From Triatoma infestans (taxonomy: Eukaryota; Arthropoda; Insecta; Hemiptera; Reduviidae): a DNA stretch of 64,000 bases. The notes under the pieces are model-generated. The model worked only from the letters and a program-made list of their open reading frames with translations. It did no database searches and was not told the origin of the DNA. Positions 20,265-31,659 of the stretch are shown piece by piece. Location of the stretch: contig JAAEAF010002768.1 in assembly GCA_011037195.1 (NCBI GenBank), positions 1-64,000 on the forward strand, written 5' to 3'. A program made the position numbers and the translations under genes. Numbering within the stretch: position 1 is the stretch's first letter; the number at the start of each line of letters is the position of its first letter.

Positions 20265-21485
20265 CTCATCTTATCCGTGTAGTTCTGCCGCTTACAAACA
20301 CTTATCCGCTATAACTAAATACGAACAGAAAAATATCATAAAAACTAAAAGTTTCGAAGATATAACAGAAGCCAATGAAATTTGCTGAAATGGTAACCAA
20401 TGTAAGGCCTTAAATCTTCTAAGCAGTGCTACCAAAGTCATCTGGGGATATAGAGGCTGCAACGTTAAAGATCTTGTTCAGAACCCTTCGGATTTTGATA
20501 ATGATTCATGAAATTGATTATTATAAAGCAAAGATATCAAACTGGACACTAGGAAATTTCAGCGATTGTACAAATATTTTCAATAATTTTCATAAGTATT
20601 GAAAGAATTTTCCCATTACATTCACTGATATACTTCTCATTTATTAGGCGTAAATGTATAAAAAAAAATGAAAGTTTAAAAAAAAAAATAGTTTTATAAA
20701 ATCAAGTAACTAAAAATTCCATTTTTTTGAAACAAATTGGCTGCAATAAAAATATTTGGGAGGTTATATAACCTTCCAGAGATTGATATAACCTCCCACA
20801 TTACAATCAACCACTTTAGTATGTGTGGTAGAAATATTAAGTTGAAGTCAACTTTCTACATGAATCTGGATAGCCTTAATTTGACGATGGATGTTAATCC
20901 AAAACCGGTCCAGAATATTAATTACGATGTTATCCACTTTTGCGTACCCAACTACATGTAAATAACTTATTCATTTTTTGCACCAACTCCTTGATTGTTA
21001 ACGAAATGTTATGTCAATTTTAAACAATTAAAATATAAGAATTAATGATACTTTCAGGATCTTAAGCTAGCATCTCTATCATCAATTAAACAGCTGTTCG
21101 ACCACTATTTCAATAAACTTTTATCTCCAATATTGGTTCAATAATTGCTAATTCTCAAAAAAACCAGAAGGTTGGAAGAACAAATTCGTTCAGATTTCTG
21201 ATTTCTTAAGAAATGAAACCATCTAAAATTTACTCCCGAATTATGCTGAAGCTGTAAGGGCAAAAACGTGCGAACTTTCTACAAGCGTGTTTATTAATTC
21301 AAAATTGGTCAAACAAGTGACTGATTTGTAATGTGCGTTGAAAAAATTCAATTGAGATTTCAATTTCATCACTTGAATCTCGCATTGATGTTGGTATTTA
21401 AGAAAAATTATAGGTTAAGATAGGAAAAAAGAAGCTTACAATGCTAAAAATATGATTTGATAAAGTCTTCCTGGTGTACACTTAT
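20265..21485. other. No gene recognised
   Basis: AT-rich sequence without recognised repeats; possibly intron of the candidate gene. A 74-codon plus frame at 20737 shows no motif. This is one of the few stretches without obvious transposon sequence. Confidence 0.3.
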
Positions 21486-21489
21486 TCCA

Positions 21490-21735
21490 GGACACCAATG
21501 ATTGAAATTGTTGATAAATTAGGACCCCGGAAGTTATGCAGCATCCGCTTTGGACCTCGCATCATTGGATTTCTTTTTGTTTGGCCCCTCCAAGGCTTTG
21601 GCAATGCGAAGAAGTGAAAACAAATATGGAAAGAAAACTGGCTAACACTTCCAAGACAAATAATTTTTGGCCAACAAGTAGAGATGGAAGAAGAGTGTTC
21701 AGGATTATGTTGAAACTTAAGTAAATTGTGAGATT
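21490..21735 (+). pseudogene. Possible mariner-like transposase C-terminal remnant
   Basis: One frame reads SALDLASLDFFLFGPSKAL, resembling the S-P-D-L-A-x-x-D-x-x-L-F block that holds the third catalytic aspartate of mariner transposases. Near 21702 a second frame reads QDYVET, like the closing GDYVE motif. Frames differ between the two blocks and no TIRs were found, so this is a tentative old remnant. Confidence 0.35.
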
Positions 21736-22020
21736 GATTTAATAAAACCACATTAAAGCAGTAACCATTTATCTCTTTATTTATTGAATGACCTTCATAA
21801 TTTATACTTGTAATCAATTAAAGATATCAGATATTTAATCAGATCTTAATGTGAAAGCGTTGAGTAGGTTCAAGTTATATTCAGATGAAGCTATTAAATA
21901 TCCGTTAGCCCTAGGAGGTAGTATGGATTTTATTGTGATACATTCTGTAATAGTTACTAATTTTACTGACAGATATTATAGTAGAGCAAATAATTATTAT
22001 TAAACAAATAGTAAAAATCT

Positions 22021-22300
22021 AAAGCAGAAAGAGAGAGACACAAAAATTGGGAGTCTCACTCACTACTTATGCCAGAGTGGGAGACTCTGTTTAAATACAG
22101 GGGTCACCCTTTCAGCAGTTTATACAGCAGTTACAACGCGTCAACAACCTTTCTCTTTGCTCACGCTTAATCTCTCACTACCATTTTATATATTTGTGTA
22201 AAGTCCTAGCAGTTAGTGTTAGAATTTCTCATTTTAGAGTGTTCAGCATTACTTCCAGTTTATTTATCTTTGAAACCCCCAATCTCTCCTTCTCTATCAA
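22021..22300 (+). mobile_element. Family B LTR-like unit
   Basis: Contains GCAGAAAGAGAGAGACACA, GAGTCTCACTCACTAC, GTGGGAGACTCTGTTTAAAT (TATA region degraded), TACAACGCGTCAACAACC, GTGTAAAGTCCTAGCAG and CCAGTTTATTTATC in family order. The first bases and the CATTATA end are eroded. Confidence 0.6.
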
Positions 22301-22309
22301 TGGCTGAGA

Positions 22310-23435
22310 GGACAACAAAATACTTTGATACGTGAAGAGAGAATATATACTCATGTCCTCTGCTAGTGGAAGTACTGCTAGCAGATGTATCAGTCTAAGC
22401 ACACAACATGTAGTTTGGGGTCACTGATGGGAGAGCACACAGCTTCTTAATAAAGAAACGGAACAGCGTTTCAAGTATCTCATACCGTTCAAATCCCCAA
22501 ACTTGAGTAGCATAAAGGCAACAGACCTGCAAACAGAGTTAAGTAACTGGAACTTAAGAGAAGAGGAAAACCTTGTCCTTAGCCACAAAACCCAACCAGA
22601 CAGTTAGCGCTAGCTTAGCGGAAGAACCTTCTCTTTAACATGGGGATGGAAAGAGTGTTGAGGCGTAAGAATAACTCCTAAATATTTGTACCTATTAACA
22701 ATTTCTATTTGCTGCCCATATAACGTCATATGTCTGAAGAGGACAACCCTCCTCCTCTCCTAAATACAATCACTTTCAATTTCCCAAGATTAACATCCAG
22801 TCCCCACTGCTGGCAATACTTCTCTAAAATATTAATATTATTTTGAAGTTGTAGCGGATTATCACAGATAAGAATTATCACAATGGTTCCAGCCACTCGG
22901 ACACCTCCCTCTAAGCAGGATGGCTGGTCATCTATGAAAATTGAAAACAAAACTGGACTTAAAAGACATCCTTGTCTAACTCTACTACCAATGCGAAAAA
23001 AAATTCGGAAATTCCTTGTCCACTCTTGCGCAATTACTGTATCCGTGTAATACGCTTTTAAAATTATGAATAAACTTTGACGAGATTCCCAGATTCCGAG
23101 AATAACTTAAGAAACAGTGTCCGGCGGTTGACTCGATGGAAAGCAGCAAAAAAAATCGACAAAGAAGCAATAAACCTTTTCTCCTCTTTTTAAAAATTTT
23201 AGTTTAATAAGATTTGAAAGAACAAACAGATTGTCAAGAGTAGAGTATCTACGTCGGAATTCCGACTGCTACTCACTCAAAAGGTTATTGTCCACAATAA
23301 AGACTTCTAAACGACGCAAAAGTAACTTTGTAAAAACCTTAGCAACGGCATCAATACTCATGTAATGCCCCTATAATTGTTGATTTCATTGATGTCATCT
23401 CGTTTAAAAAGAGGTAAAACAATAGATCTACTAAA
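22310..23435 (-). pseudogene. LINE reverse transcriptase domain, frameshifted
   Basis: Minus-strand blocks in order: IVLPLFKRDDINEINNYRGI (about 23380-23420), LGISSKFIHNFKSVL and CARVDKEF (about 22990-23090), FSIFIDDQPSCL, a degenerate active-site block ILICDNP in place of YADD-type sequence, EKYCQQWGLDVNLGKLKVIV, and YKYLGVILTP (about 22690). The order and spacing are those of a LINE reverse transcriptase palm and thumb. Several frame changes and stops show it is dead. The 5' part (endonuclease) is absent. Confidence 0.65.
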
Positions 23436-23439
23436 TGAC

Positions 23440-24415
23440 AATAATATTATTTTTGTATAGAATAAAAATATACAATAAAATAAATTTTATTTTACAGGAA
23501 GTTCATCAAGATGTTAGTGTTAGTGTTGAATATTAAAAAAAAAAAAATTAAATTTTCTCAAATAACATTCCAAATGCCAAAGTTAAAGTAATACTGACTT
23601 TAGTACTGACTCAGTCAATCATAATCATTTTGTGCTTTTTCTTTTACTAGAAACAAAATGCGAACACTCTTTTTTTAAATCAATTACTTGGTAAAGTAAC
23701 TCCTCCGTATAGAGAGGGACCAAATAGGCTGACTTTATTGAAAGAGTGAGTGACCTTTTTGATGTTACCTAATCATTTTCCAATACAGAACACTTTAATA
23801 ATCTACATTTGGGCTTTCTGCTTTTTATTTTATTTTGCCTTAATAAAGATACTTTTCAACTTTAATAAAAAAGTATTACTCTTAAATGAAATTCAATTTT
23901 GTAAATTATTATTCTTATAGTGAGGGAAATTGTTGTTGCGAACGGATAGACTTACAAAAATGGCTTTTTATTAGAAGTAAAAGTTTTTAAATTTCCTGTA
24001 AACCATAGCCGGATATGATGTTGTAATTGATGAAAATGAAAGAAACAAAATAATTTGCTCCTTAACACAATGTTTTATATTTTGCGTAACTAGAAAGCGA
24101 GAGTGACCGAGTAAAGAGTGATGACGATGGTAATGAAAGTGGAATGATAGCGTTGGCTGATGTGAGGCGTTTAAACAGTGATATGCTAAAGCTCTTGCTG
24201 GTTCTAATAGTCGAATAACTAGGATAGCTAACTTTGTAAACGGCCTTCTCTTTGACAGTGTATATAGTTTTATTCTTAATAATTTTATAAATTATTTCAG
24301 ACGATACTGTAATATTTATGTTTCTATTTGAAATAATTTGTATTTATTTTTCTTTTATTAAGGATTTTACAACTACATGCTATGCTTGTAATAAGTAAAA
24401 ATGATAAAAGTATAG
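23440..24415. other. No gene recognised
   Basis: AT-rich sequence with A-tracts at 23534-23547 and 24417-24428. No repeat family or coding signal was recognised. Confidence 0.3.
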
Positions 24416-24419
24416 AAAA

Positions 24420-24760
24420 AAAAAAAATAATAAAACGTGATTGGCGTGAATGTTAGTAGTTATCCATCGATAACCACCATTAGTTGCCCAGGTGGTCGCG
24501 GGACCAACGACGCTTCAATCATCTTGTAGGATTTTCAGGTACTGAAGTTGAAAAGAGAATATGAGCAAAAGGATTACGATGGAGGAAAAGTTTTACTGCG
24601 GAAATTGAGATACTTGGATTTCGCTAGAGTATGGACGAATGGAAATGTTAAGATCAGTATGTATAGTTTTATTGGAGACGTAATAAGAAGCGTCGACGAT
24701 TCTATGTAGGATCTTGGATTCTGTTAAGGACGTTGGTTAAAGCACGTCCATTTGAGCCTA
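24420..24760 (-). pseudogene. Jockey-like LINE C-terminal fragment
   Basis: The minus-strand translation includes ESKILHRIVDASYYVSNKTI followed by HTDLNI, the block that follows the reverse transcriptase in Jockey-type elements (typically a Q/E-S-K-x-L-R core, then Y-V-S-N-x-T-x-H-x-D-L). The rest is degenerate. The neighbouring 24780-25035 contains a short repeated unit TAAAGAGAGGTCTGTGCGT. Confidence 0.45.
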
Positions 24761-25037
24761 GTGTTGAGTCCTCAAGTGGTCAGTGACGTCAAGGTCTGTT
24801 GGTAAGCAACAAGCGTACTTCACCAGAGTGGGACGGAAAAGTATTCTTAGGCTTGATGGGAAGTTACTGCGTTTTTGAACGGCCATTAAAAAAGTTAGCG
24901 TCTCTAAAGAGAGGTCTGTGCGTAAATTTTTGTGTGCATTGTCAAGTTTTTATAATTATATTGTCTTTAAAGAGAGGTCTGTGCGTGATTTTACTGTGTG
25001 TTTTACATATTTGTGTCTTGGTCTGGACACCTATGTA

Positions 25038-25652
25038 CGAGGGTGGTTTGAAAAGTTCTCGGAATGTACTAGAAAGAAGTGTCTTACCTCGGTGGAACTG
25101 CTTTTATTTTTCAACATAGTCTCCCTGTAGACTAATGCATTTGGTCCAGCGATGTTCCAATGCCTTTATCCCATCTCGAAAATAAGATTCCTCCAGACCT
25201 GCAAACTACCTCTCCAATTCGGCTGTCAGTTCTTCCGTTGTAGGAAATCTCCGTCTACCGAAGAAAATTTTCAGCTTGGGGAATAGATGAAAGTCTGATG
25301 GTCATCATCTAAGCTCTCCCGACCAAATTTAAACCCGCTAGTCCACTTGGCAACAGTTGAATATGAAGGAGCAGAATCCCTCCCGTGTGTTCTGAAAGTC
25401 GGCATGAATTTCCTTAGCTTTCATACCTTTCTTTACAAAGTACTTAATCACAGCTCGAATCTCAGCTTTTCCATTGTCACAAATCACTACGCGGGAACAA
25501 AAACAAAGAGTCGTCACTACCACTCTCCTGCAGCAAGAGCACTGACGCGCCACATGTTCACTCACAAAGGATGTGTGATTATTGCGCGGGAACCTCGTTG
25601 CTCTAGCACTGACATCTAGCGGTGATTCCGAGAACTTTTCAAACCACCCTCG
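25038..25652 (-). mobile_element. Internally deleted mariner element
   Basis: Terminal inverted repeats CGAGGGTGGTTTGAAAAGTT and their reverse complement are flanked by TA on both sides (25036-25037 and 25653-25654). The minus strand keeps the start of the transposase (75-codon frame at 25338-25565 with KAEIRAVIKYFVKKGMKAKE, the helix-turn-helix region). After a deletion it keeps the end, with SDFHLFPKLK-type sequence, YFRDGIKALEHRWTKCI and GDYVEK before the stop. The catalytic core with the first two aspartates is gone. At 615 bp it is about half a full mariner (about 1.3 kb), so non-autonomous. Its TIRs differ from those of the copies at 40 and 54 kb. Confidence 0.8.
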
Positions 25653-25846
25653 TACATACGTACATTATACTTAACTTGTCCTTGGAACAATTATTGATTT
25701 TAATTTTCATTATTTGTCTGTCCAGACTGTGTGTTTATAATATATTTGTGTCGTTGTCTGGACACCTATATTTCTGATAGGCCTGTGGACCACACCACGC
25801 CCTGAGATTTCCCCCCCGTCCCTTCCATTCTAAATATTTTTTTTTG

Positions 25847-26382
25847 GGTAATTGTTCACAAGCGTGCCCCCAAGATGGACGACCACTAGCTATAGTATAA
25901 CCTACTCACTACCACTATTTCTACACTCACATTTTACTGATATTTCTGATTTATAGGTTCACTCATATTTCTTTATTTCTTTCATATTCTGATTAATATA
26001 AAAAAGTATCAGACTAAATATAAGTAAAAACTACGAAACACAATCAGAGTTTAATTTCAAATATTGTCCAAAGACTTGTAGATTTGAATTAGCTTTACAC
26101 TGGCTAATGAATTTGTCATTTCAAACAACTTAAATTCATTCATAAATATTAAACAAGAGCTTTAATATGTGATTGTTCATTAAAGAAATTACATTTATTG
26201 AACCAGTAGAATCATAAATTCCATACATATCAGAAATAAATTAATCATAATATGAAATAACTAAATAAATAAATACATCTTAATGAATACATAAATTAGA
26301 AATAATGGAAATGAGAGTGGAGTGAGAAGGTTACCGTAGTTAGTGGTCGTCCATCTTGGGGGTACGCTTGTGAATAATTACC
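25847..26382. mobile_element. TIR element, unclassified (MITE-like)
   Basis: Inverted repeats of about 60 bp, GGTAATTGTTCACAAGCGTG at left and its complement with few changes at right, share CCCCCAAGATGGACGACCAC. The 536-bp element has an AT-rich interior without coding sequence. T-tracts on both flanks hide any target duplication, so the superfamily is open. Confidence 0.55.
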
Positions 26383-26399
26383 TTTTTTTGTACCCCCCC

Positions 26400-26850
26400 C
26401 AAACATCAAGTATGGGGGATTCCTCAGTCGGTCGTTATGGGGGGTTCGTCAGTCGTTTGTCTAAAGTAAAGTCCAAGGTAACGAACATGGTCTGCAACTG
26501 GTATTAAGTTACTGTACAAAGTAGACTGGAGATTTGACATTTTATTCAGGGTGAATATTATAAATTTAGATTTACTTGTATTGATTTTCATTTTCCATTT
26601 CATTAGCCAGGATTCTAATAACTGAAGATGATGTTGGAAGAAACGTTTGGAAAGTTCAGGATCATTATGGGGATAAAAGTATTACTGTTATCATCAGCGT
26701 AAATAAAGATTGTTGTGTTGGGATATGTTGGAAGAATGGGTGTGAAGAATGGGTGCCAAATTGCTGCCTTGTGGCACTCCGGCAGGAATAGCAATTTGCA
26801 ACTTGAAACCAATTTATGTCGGACACTGCAATACTTCTTTCTTTCACTCA
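26400..26850 (-). pseudogene. Jockey-like LINE reverse transcriptase fragment
   Basis: Minus-strand blocks: IPAGVPQGSNLAPIL (about 26755-26800), FIYADD (about 26700), LQLLESWLMKWKMKINTSKS (about 26590-26640), then FTLNKM and RYLGLYF. These are the standard palm and thumb motifs, with an intact YADD box but frameshifts on either side of it. It lies directly right of the TIR element. Confidence 0.65.
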
Positions 26851-26854
26851 CAGC

Positions 26855-27200
26855 AGTAAGAGAAAATAAAGACGTAGAACTTCAAATCAATTTATAAAAG
26901 TTTAATATCGGATGTAATAGTATACAGTTACTAAATATGAAAAATGTTATGATTAAACAAAATGAAATTGGAGTAGGAAAAAGGAAACCCTGTGACCTTC
27001 AAGGCACGTGCCATCTCTAGTTAGATCGTTATAATATATTAGATAATCTTGTCTAACTTTAAAACCCTTTCTTCTTGTCAGTCAGTAATTATTATCAAAA
27101 ATTTCATTTTTCATATATTTCTTCCTCATTAAATCCACTGATAATGTTGCTCCTCTTCTCCTTTCTTAATGTTAGTAACAAATCCATTATTAGGTAATTA
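26855..27200. other. No gene recognised
   Basis: AT-rich sequence without a recognised element or coding signal. Confidence 0.3.
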
Positions 27201-27204
27201 AAAC

Positions 27205-27320
27205 TTTTTTTTTTTTTTACTTTCCCTTAATGAGGGTAAGAGAAGGAAGCATTGTGTTCATTGGAAATACCCTTTCCTTTTCAGTATGCTCTTGAGTCTG
27301 AAGAAAAAGATTTTTAGAAT
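27205..27320 (+). repeat. Family A hairpin-end fragment
   Basis: ACTTTCCCTTAATGAGGGTAAGAG followed by ATTGGAAATACCC and CTTGAGTCTGAAGAAAAAGATTT approximates the first 100 bases of A. The first motif is at about 27217-27240. Confidence 0.4.
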
Positions 27321-27360
27321 TTATGTTTTTGTTGTGCCCATCAATCGAATCTGTAATCTC

Positions 27361-27620
27361 ATTTTTTTTTTTTTTGCGCATCGACAACTTAGGTCATTAG
27401 GGTCGACTACTCGAGCTGGGATAACTCTTTCTTTCTCCCCACGATATCCATCGCAGCTTCCATTAGAAGTAGCATGAAACTAGGGCATGCTGTAGCATGA
27501 CTGCTATCTCCTCCTCACTTTAGCCATCGAAGCCATTCGACGGGTGGGGAGCTGACAATGACGCAGGACGCGATCCTCTTCCTTTCTCACCTGAGGGGCA
27601 TATCAGAATAGTAGGATTAT
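27361..27620 (-). mobile_element. Possible poly(A)-tailed retroposon
   Basis: A T-tract at 27361-27376 (poly(A) on the minus strand) is followed by about 240 bp of distinctly more GC-rich sequence than its surroundings, including CTCCCCACCCGTCGAATGG on the minus strand. The tail arrangement is like that of SINE2, but I cannot align the body to SINE2, and pol III boxes are not clear. Confidence 0.3.
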
Positions 27621-27929
27621 AGCCCCTCCTGCCTCACTTTGTTTTGCCTCAATTTTACCTATTTCAATTATCGCGTATTAACATGATATAAAATCTATAT
27701 ACTAGTAAGTGTTTGCATGATCTGCAAACGATATTTTCCACATCATCACTACTAAAAGTTAGATTAAAAGGGTTATTTGCTTCTGATATGAGTGAGTGCT
27801 CTTTTAAAGGTTCAACCATCCTCTAAAATGAACTAAATAAACTGGCAAAATAAACTATATAAACTAGAATTGAGGGTGAAGTAGTTCTAAAAAAAATTCC
27901 TTGCACCCCCCCCCAGATAAAATTCTAAT

Positions 27930-28090
27930 TAAAAAACATTCATACCAACATCCAAGCCAATAAATACTTTCATCCTAATAAATATACTCACGCTAATAAA
28001 TACACCCACGCTATTAGATACAGTCACGCAAATAAATACACTCACACTAATAAATACATTCACCTTATATCCATTCATTCTATGGGGAGG
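27930..28090. repeat. Minisatellite with a unit of about 18-20 bp
   Basis: Degenerate head-to-tail copies of a unit like CTAATAAATACACTCACA occur at least six times (ATAAATATACTCACGCTA, ATAAATACACCCACGCTA, ATAAATACACTCACACTA, ATAAATACATTCACC). A closely similar unit, CCTTATAAATACATTCAT, recurs at about 44340-44430 inside the Tc1 element. Confidence 0.5.
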
Positions 28091-28369
28091 TACTCGATAT
28101 TCCACTCCCCAAATAAATAAAACCTAACCTAATCTTACCTAAATCTTATGTAAAATAAATTTATGTCAAAATATACATATATTTGAATATAAGTATGTCC
28201 AATCCTGAACCTCGTAAGTATTAACAGAATCCAGCCGCGGGAGGTTCTCGACCGAAACAGTTCATGCGTATGGCTTTATTTCTCTTAGTTTGTCGTTGCT
28301 TAATGTTCCAATGTGTTTGCCATTTTCTAATCATAAAATGTTTTCATGAAAGTCATGAATGTCAGTAGG

Positions 28370-28790
28370 CGGCGCACGGCGCAGTTTATGTCTACATTAA
28401 CAGTAGCAGCACTTTTTGCCACCAAATCAGATTCGCTCACTGCCAGACATACCAATGTGGCCAGGCACCCGTATACAAATATTACCCCTTGATTTCATGT
28501 ACGTAATTGAAGCAGTGTTTCATAAATATTTTTTTAATCATAGGATTAGTCGAGAACTTCTCCCGGAGAGCATGTATTGCACTTAAAGAATCTGTTAATA
28601 CCAGTGCTTTTCTGTAGTTCCTATCGAAGGTCAGTTTCAATGCTTGCCAGATTGCGTAAATTTCTGCCGTGTAAACGGTAGCATACTGAGAGAGTGTCCA
28701 TGACATGGAAACTCCCTCAGTATAAATAGTACAACCTACGCCGTCGTCTATCTTTTGCAACCAAATTGAATTGTTATCAGTTTTTTTTAC
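28370..28790 (-). pseudogene. LINE RNase H domain remnant
   Basis: The 92-codon minus frame (28482-28760) reads DGVGCTIYTEG, SWTLSQYATVYTAEIYAIWQ and KALVLTDSLSAIHALR, the RNase H fold with its glutamate (TAEIYAI) and second aspartate (LTDSLSA) motifs. Downstream sequence continues in another frame with a degraded IFVxxPGH-like segment. LINE-type RNase H domains of this form occur in I/R1/Jockey-related elements. Reverse transcriptase is absent. Confidence 0.65.
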
Positions 28791-29035
28791 AATTTTCTGG
28801 GGGTGAAACGATTATTTTTTTTTTATATCCAAGTTTTTTATAACTATCTAAAAAAGAAATCTATCTCTATTACGTGAAACGTTTTCTGGAAAAGGTGAAT
28901 CTCAAGGGATTCTGGAAAATGAGGTACCCTCTAAGATGCTAATAAAGGAAAATATATATTGTCCTATATAATATCTAAAGAAGAATTAGTCTGTGTGCCT
29001 TTGAATTACTGTTAATTATTTAATTGATTTATTTA

Positions 29036-29400
29036 AAAGAAAGTATTGCAACAATATCAAATTTTCGAAATTGAGTTTCACCGGAAATACACGTGTTTTG
29101 AGATACTCTTTAGTACGAATGGTCTGTATGTGAACAAAATATCACAAAAATGAAAAATCGCAAGGAGAAACTCAAACTCGAAACGGGAGATTCGGCCAAA
29201 ATCCATCAACCGGAATTGCGATTTTACTAAAGAATGATGGTTGCTTTTTTTCTTCAGTTTTACTCGACTTTCTCGGAAATTTTCTTTAAAATGCGTAAAA
29301 TATTTACGTAGATAAATACCTTTCACTTTCCTTGGAAAACTGATTTTGGGGGGGTTCTGGGGGAACTCGTTTTCAACATAGATGACGGACTTGTTTTCAA
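29036..29400 (+). repeat. Family A' fragment
   Basis: AGAAAGTATTGCAACAATATCAAATTTTCG opens the copy (29039-29068), followed by TTTCACCGGAAATACACGTG, ATCCATCAACCGGAATTGCG and GGGGGGGTTCTGGGGGAA. The right half of A is missing. The LINE at 29439 is inserted just beyond it. Confidence 0.5.
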
Positions 29401-29438
29401 CATAGAAACGTACTATTCTGTTCCTGTGGTCAACTATC

Positions 29439-29822
29439 TCCGAGTTCTTATGGATTTCCTCACGGGGCATTGTTGACGAAGCTGGGTTTGGAGAGTGACA
29501 CCACATGCATATTCTATGGGGAGATGGAGGAAACTCCATTACATCACCTAACAAACTGCTAGGCTACCATCCAGAGAAGATTTAAGAACCTGAGTCACCA
29601 GGAGCAGGAGGAGGGGAAATATACCTACCCTAGAGCCCGTCAGGTTATTAGGATTCTTCAGGGATCTTAACCTGATGGAGCTGTCGTAAATGTGTTCGCT
29701 TGGGACATCTGTTTCGGATGCTATGGGCAGCCTGCGGCCCCCTGAGTAGGGGGCGTTGCACAATAGATCTTAAAGGTCGCAATGCATCAGGCTCCCTTTA
29801 AAAACAAAAACAAAAAAAAAAA
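29439..29822 (+). mobile_element. 5'-truncated LINE with poly(A) and target duplication
   Basis: A 384-bp insertion flanked by a perfect 12-bp duplication TGGTCAACTATC (29427-29438 and 29823-29834) and ending in an A-rich tail (29798-29822). Its translation shows LTKLGLESDTTC followed by FYGEMEETPLHHLTNC, the C-terminal zinc knuckle (C..C..H..C, with the second Cys lost to Y) of the family also present at 35.1-35.9 kb, then QRRFKNL. A classic target-primed reverse transcription product. Confidence 0.75.
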
Positions 29823-29929
29823 TGGTCAACTATCCTTTTCTTCCTTTTAACAGGGAGGCTTATCAGGATTTACCTGAATATTAATGGCGAGTACTTCCTA
29901 GATTAAGTTAGATTGAAATGGTGATTCCG

Positions 29930-30130
29930 GTAGTTCTTTTCAAAAACTGCCAAACCAACTGCAAAGGCCAAGATGCATAGGACATAGGCCGCATACTCCT
30001 AAAACTGAGCTTACAAAGCTTCTTCTCATTTTCACTTTGTCGTGTGACAAATCGAGAACCGTTATAAACAACCATATAAACACGGGGCTTACATTACATC
30101 CCTGTCGTATACCTTTCATTTAGCTATTGT
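29930..30130 (-). pseudogene. Reverse transcriptase scrap
   Basis: The minus strand reads KGIRQGCNVSPVFIWLFITV, the conserved G-x-x-Q-G-x-x-x-S-P block, followed about 30 codons later by AYVLCILAFAV where the YADD box is expected. Heavily decayed; clade not assigned. Confidence 0.45.
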
Positions 30131-30134
30131 TATA

Positions 30135-30875
30135 ACACTTGAGAAAATATGATAGGTTTATTCTAATGAAAACTTAATTTGAATTGAATATAAAAGGCTC
30201 CCTACTTCTGGTAGACAAAAGACGCTATTGCATAGACGTATGTTCCAGAAAGCTTTCAAATAATATGAATGAATATAGAATGTTGTTAGCGGTGAGGATT
30301 TATTAATTCATTTTTAAAGTGATTCAATTCTGAAAGCTATTACTTTGTCGCCTACACGCTAACTTTCTTTAGTAAGAAGTATTTTATATGTAGAAATTCG
30401 TATATTATGAAGGTATTAATATCTACATTTCGGTGATTATCTTTCCCTTAATAGTTGTGGTTATGTAACTTGTATGTATTGAACAGGCAGAACTACCAAC
30501 CCACGTGTATAAAACCCAACCCAGATGTTGCTAGAATACTGAGCGTACAATCTGCTATCTCAGAGAATCTGTACCCAGGCCATGTGTGGGCCGTGACCCG
30601 CAAACTACCTCACCCCCGCACTAATATATCCCATCACACACACACATACACAAAATAAACCATTATTTTCATCTTCATTTCTATTAAGATCAAAGCATTT
30701 AATAACTCACATGCAAACTTCTATTTGTAAAATAAATAACAATAATATATATATATATATATTTTAATTAAATAACATAAATTATACAAACATGAAAATC
30801 GTTATTAATGGTAGAAGTGATTTTCTTTGTCAGAGAATTATTCCGAAATATGTCATGAACTTAAGTTTTCACATA
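30135..30875. other. No gene recognised
   Basis: AT-rich sequence with (CA)n near 30638-30652 and (TA)n near 30745-30763. A 67-codon frame at 30455 shows no motif. Confidence 0.3.
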
Positions 30876-30879
30876 CATA

Positions 30880-31190
30880 AATGTTTTGAATTCCCTCTGA
30901 GTAAAGACAAAAATATCTTAAAAACGAAAAATTCACTAGAAGTTCGAAACTTGATATTTCGTTTACGTATTTCGTATACATGGCATTCCGACATGATGGT
31001 TTCAATTCAAAGTCTGTCAACCGGTAGTGCGTTCGTTGATTAATAGTTTTCCAATCTTTTGACCCTCAACTCAAGTTTGAATATCCGAAAACGAATATCC
31101 GACAGTTCCACAGTATATAGTAAGCAGAATAATAATCTGGTGTGAAATACTGAGACGGTTTTCTCCTACCGTAACTTTTTATAGTTATCA
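30880..31190. repeat. Two facing family A fragments
   Basis: Position 30880-31040 is plus-oriented A interior (AACGAAAAATTCACTAGAAG, TTGATATTTCGTTTACGTAT, TGTCAACCGGTAGTGCG). Position 31136-31180 is the TCTGGTGTGAAATACTGAGA end of a minus-oriented copy. Both are truncated. Confidence 0.4.
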
Positions 31191-31249
31191 TTGATAATTT
31201 TTTTTCCTCAAGATGAAATTTTTACTTAATCTTTAGTGACCTAAATTTT

Positions 31250-31627
31250 ATAATGGATATGGGAATGGAGAGAGGATGAGAGAGAATAGGTTTTAGAGAT
31301 ATGAGATTAGAAATAAACTAGATAATATGCTGAACACTGTACAATAAATGGAACACACAAATTGCAATGACTTTACAGTTATTTAGAAGTTATGTAGCGA
31401 GAGTGTAATAAAGAGACAGACTGGCTGAATTATTAGAAGTAAATATATAGGTTGCTGACTGGATGTACTGTTGTAAAAACTGTCTCGAACGGTTCTGCTG
31501 TCGCTCTATTATTTATATCAATCGATCTCTTCGTTCCTAGTCTGGCCTAGTTGGGTAGTAACTAACTTTTGGTTCATTTAATGTCTGCTTCTTCGCTCTT
31601 CTGAAAACTGATGCGAATCTCATTACA
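31250..31627 (-). mobile_element. Family B LTR-like unit
   Basis: Bounded by TATAATGG at left and CTCATTACA at right, the reverse complements of the unit's 3' and 5' ends. It contains the complements of CAGCCAGTCTGTCTCTTTAT, TTACATCCAGTCAGC-like sequence and CCAGACTAGGAACG. Flanking four bases are ATTT and TTTT, close to but not a clean duplication. Confidence 0.6.
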
Positions 31628-31659
31628 TTTTAAATAAGTGGAAGAATCTAAATCCGGCA

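Noticed and set aside
21482..21817. 111-codon minus-strand open frame
   Set aside because: It is antisense to the possible mariner-like remnant and shows no protein motif of its own.
24799..25130. 106- and 70-codon frames left of the mariner
   Set aside because: They read across a short repeated GAGAGGTCTGTGCGT unit and into the mariner TIR; no protein features.
27930..28090. CRISPR-like array
   Set aside because: Units are contiguous and degenerate with no unique spacers, in eukaryotic sequence. An ordinary minisatellite.
29078..29554. 158-codon minus-strand open frame
   Set aside because: It spans a family A' fragment and the antisense of the LINE at 29439. No coherent protein pattern; an artefact of two elements.
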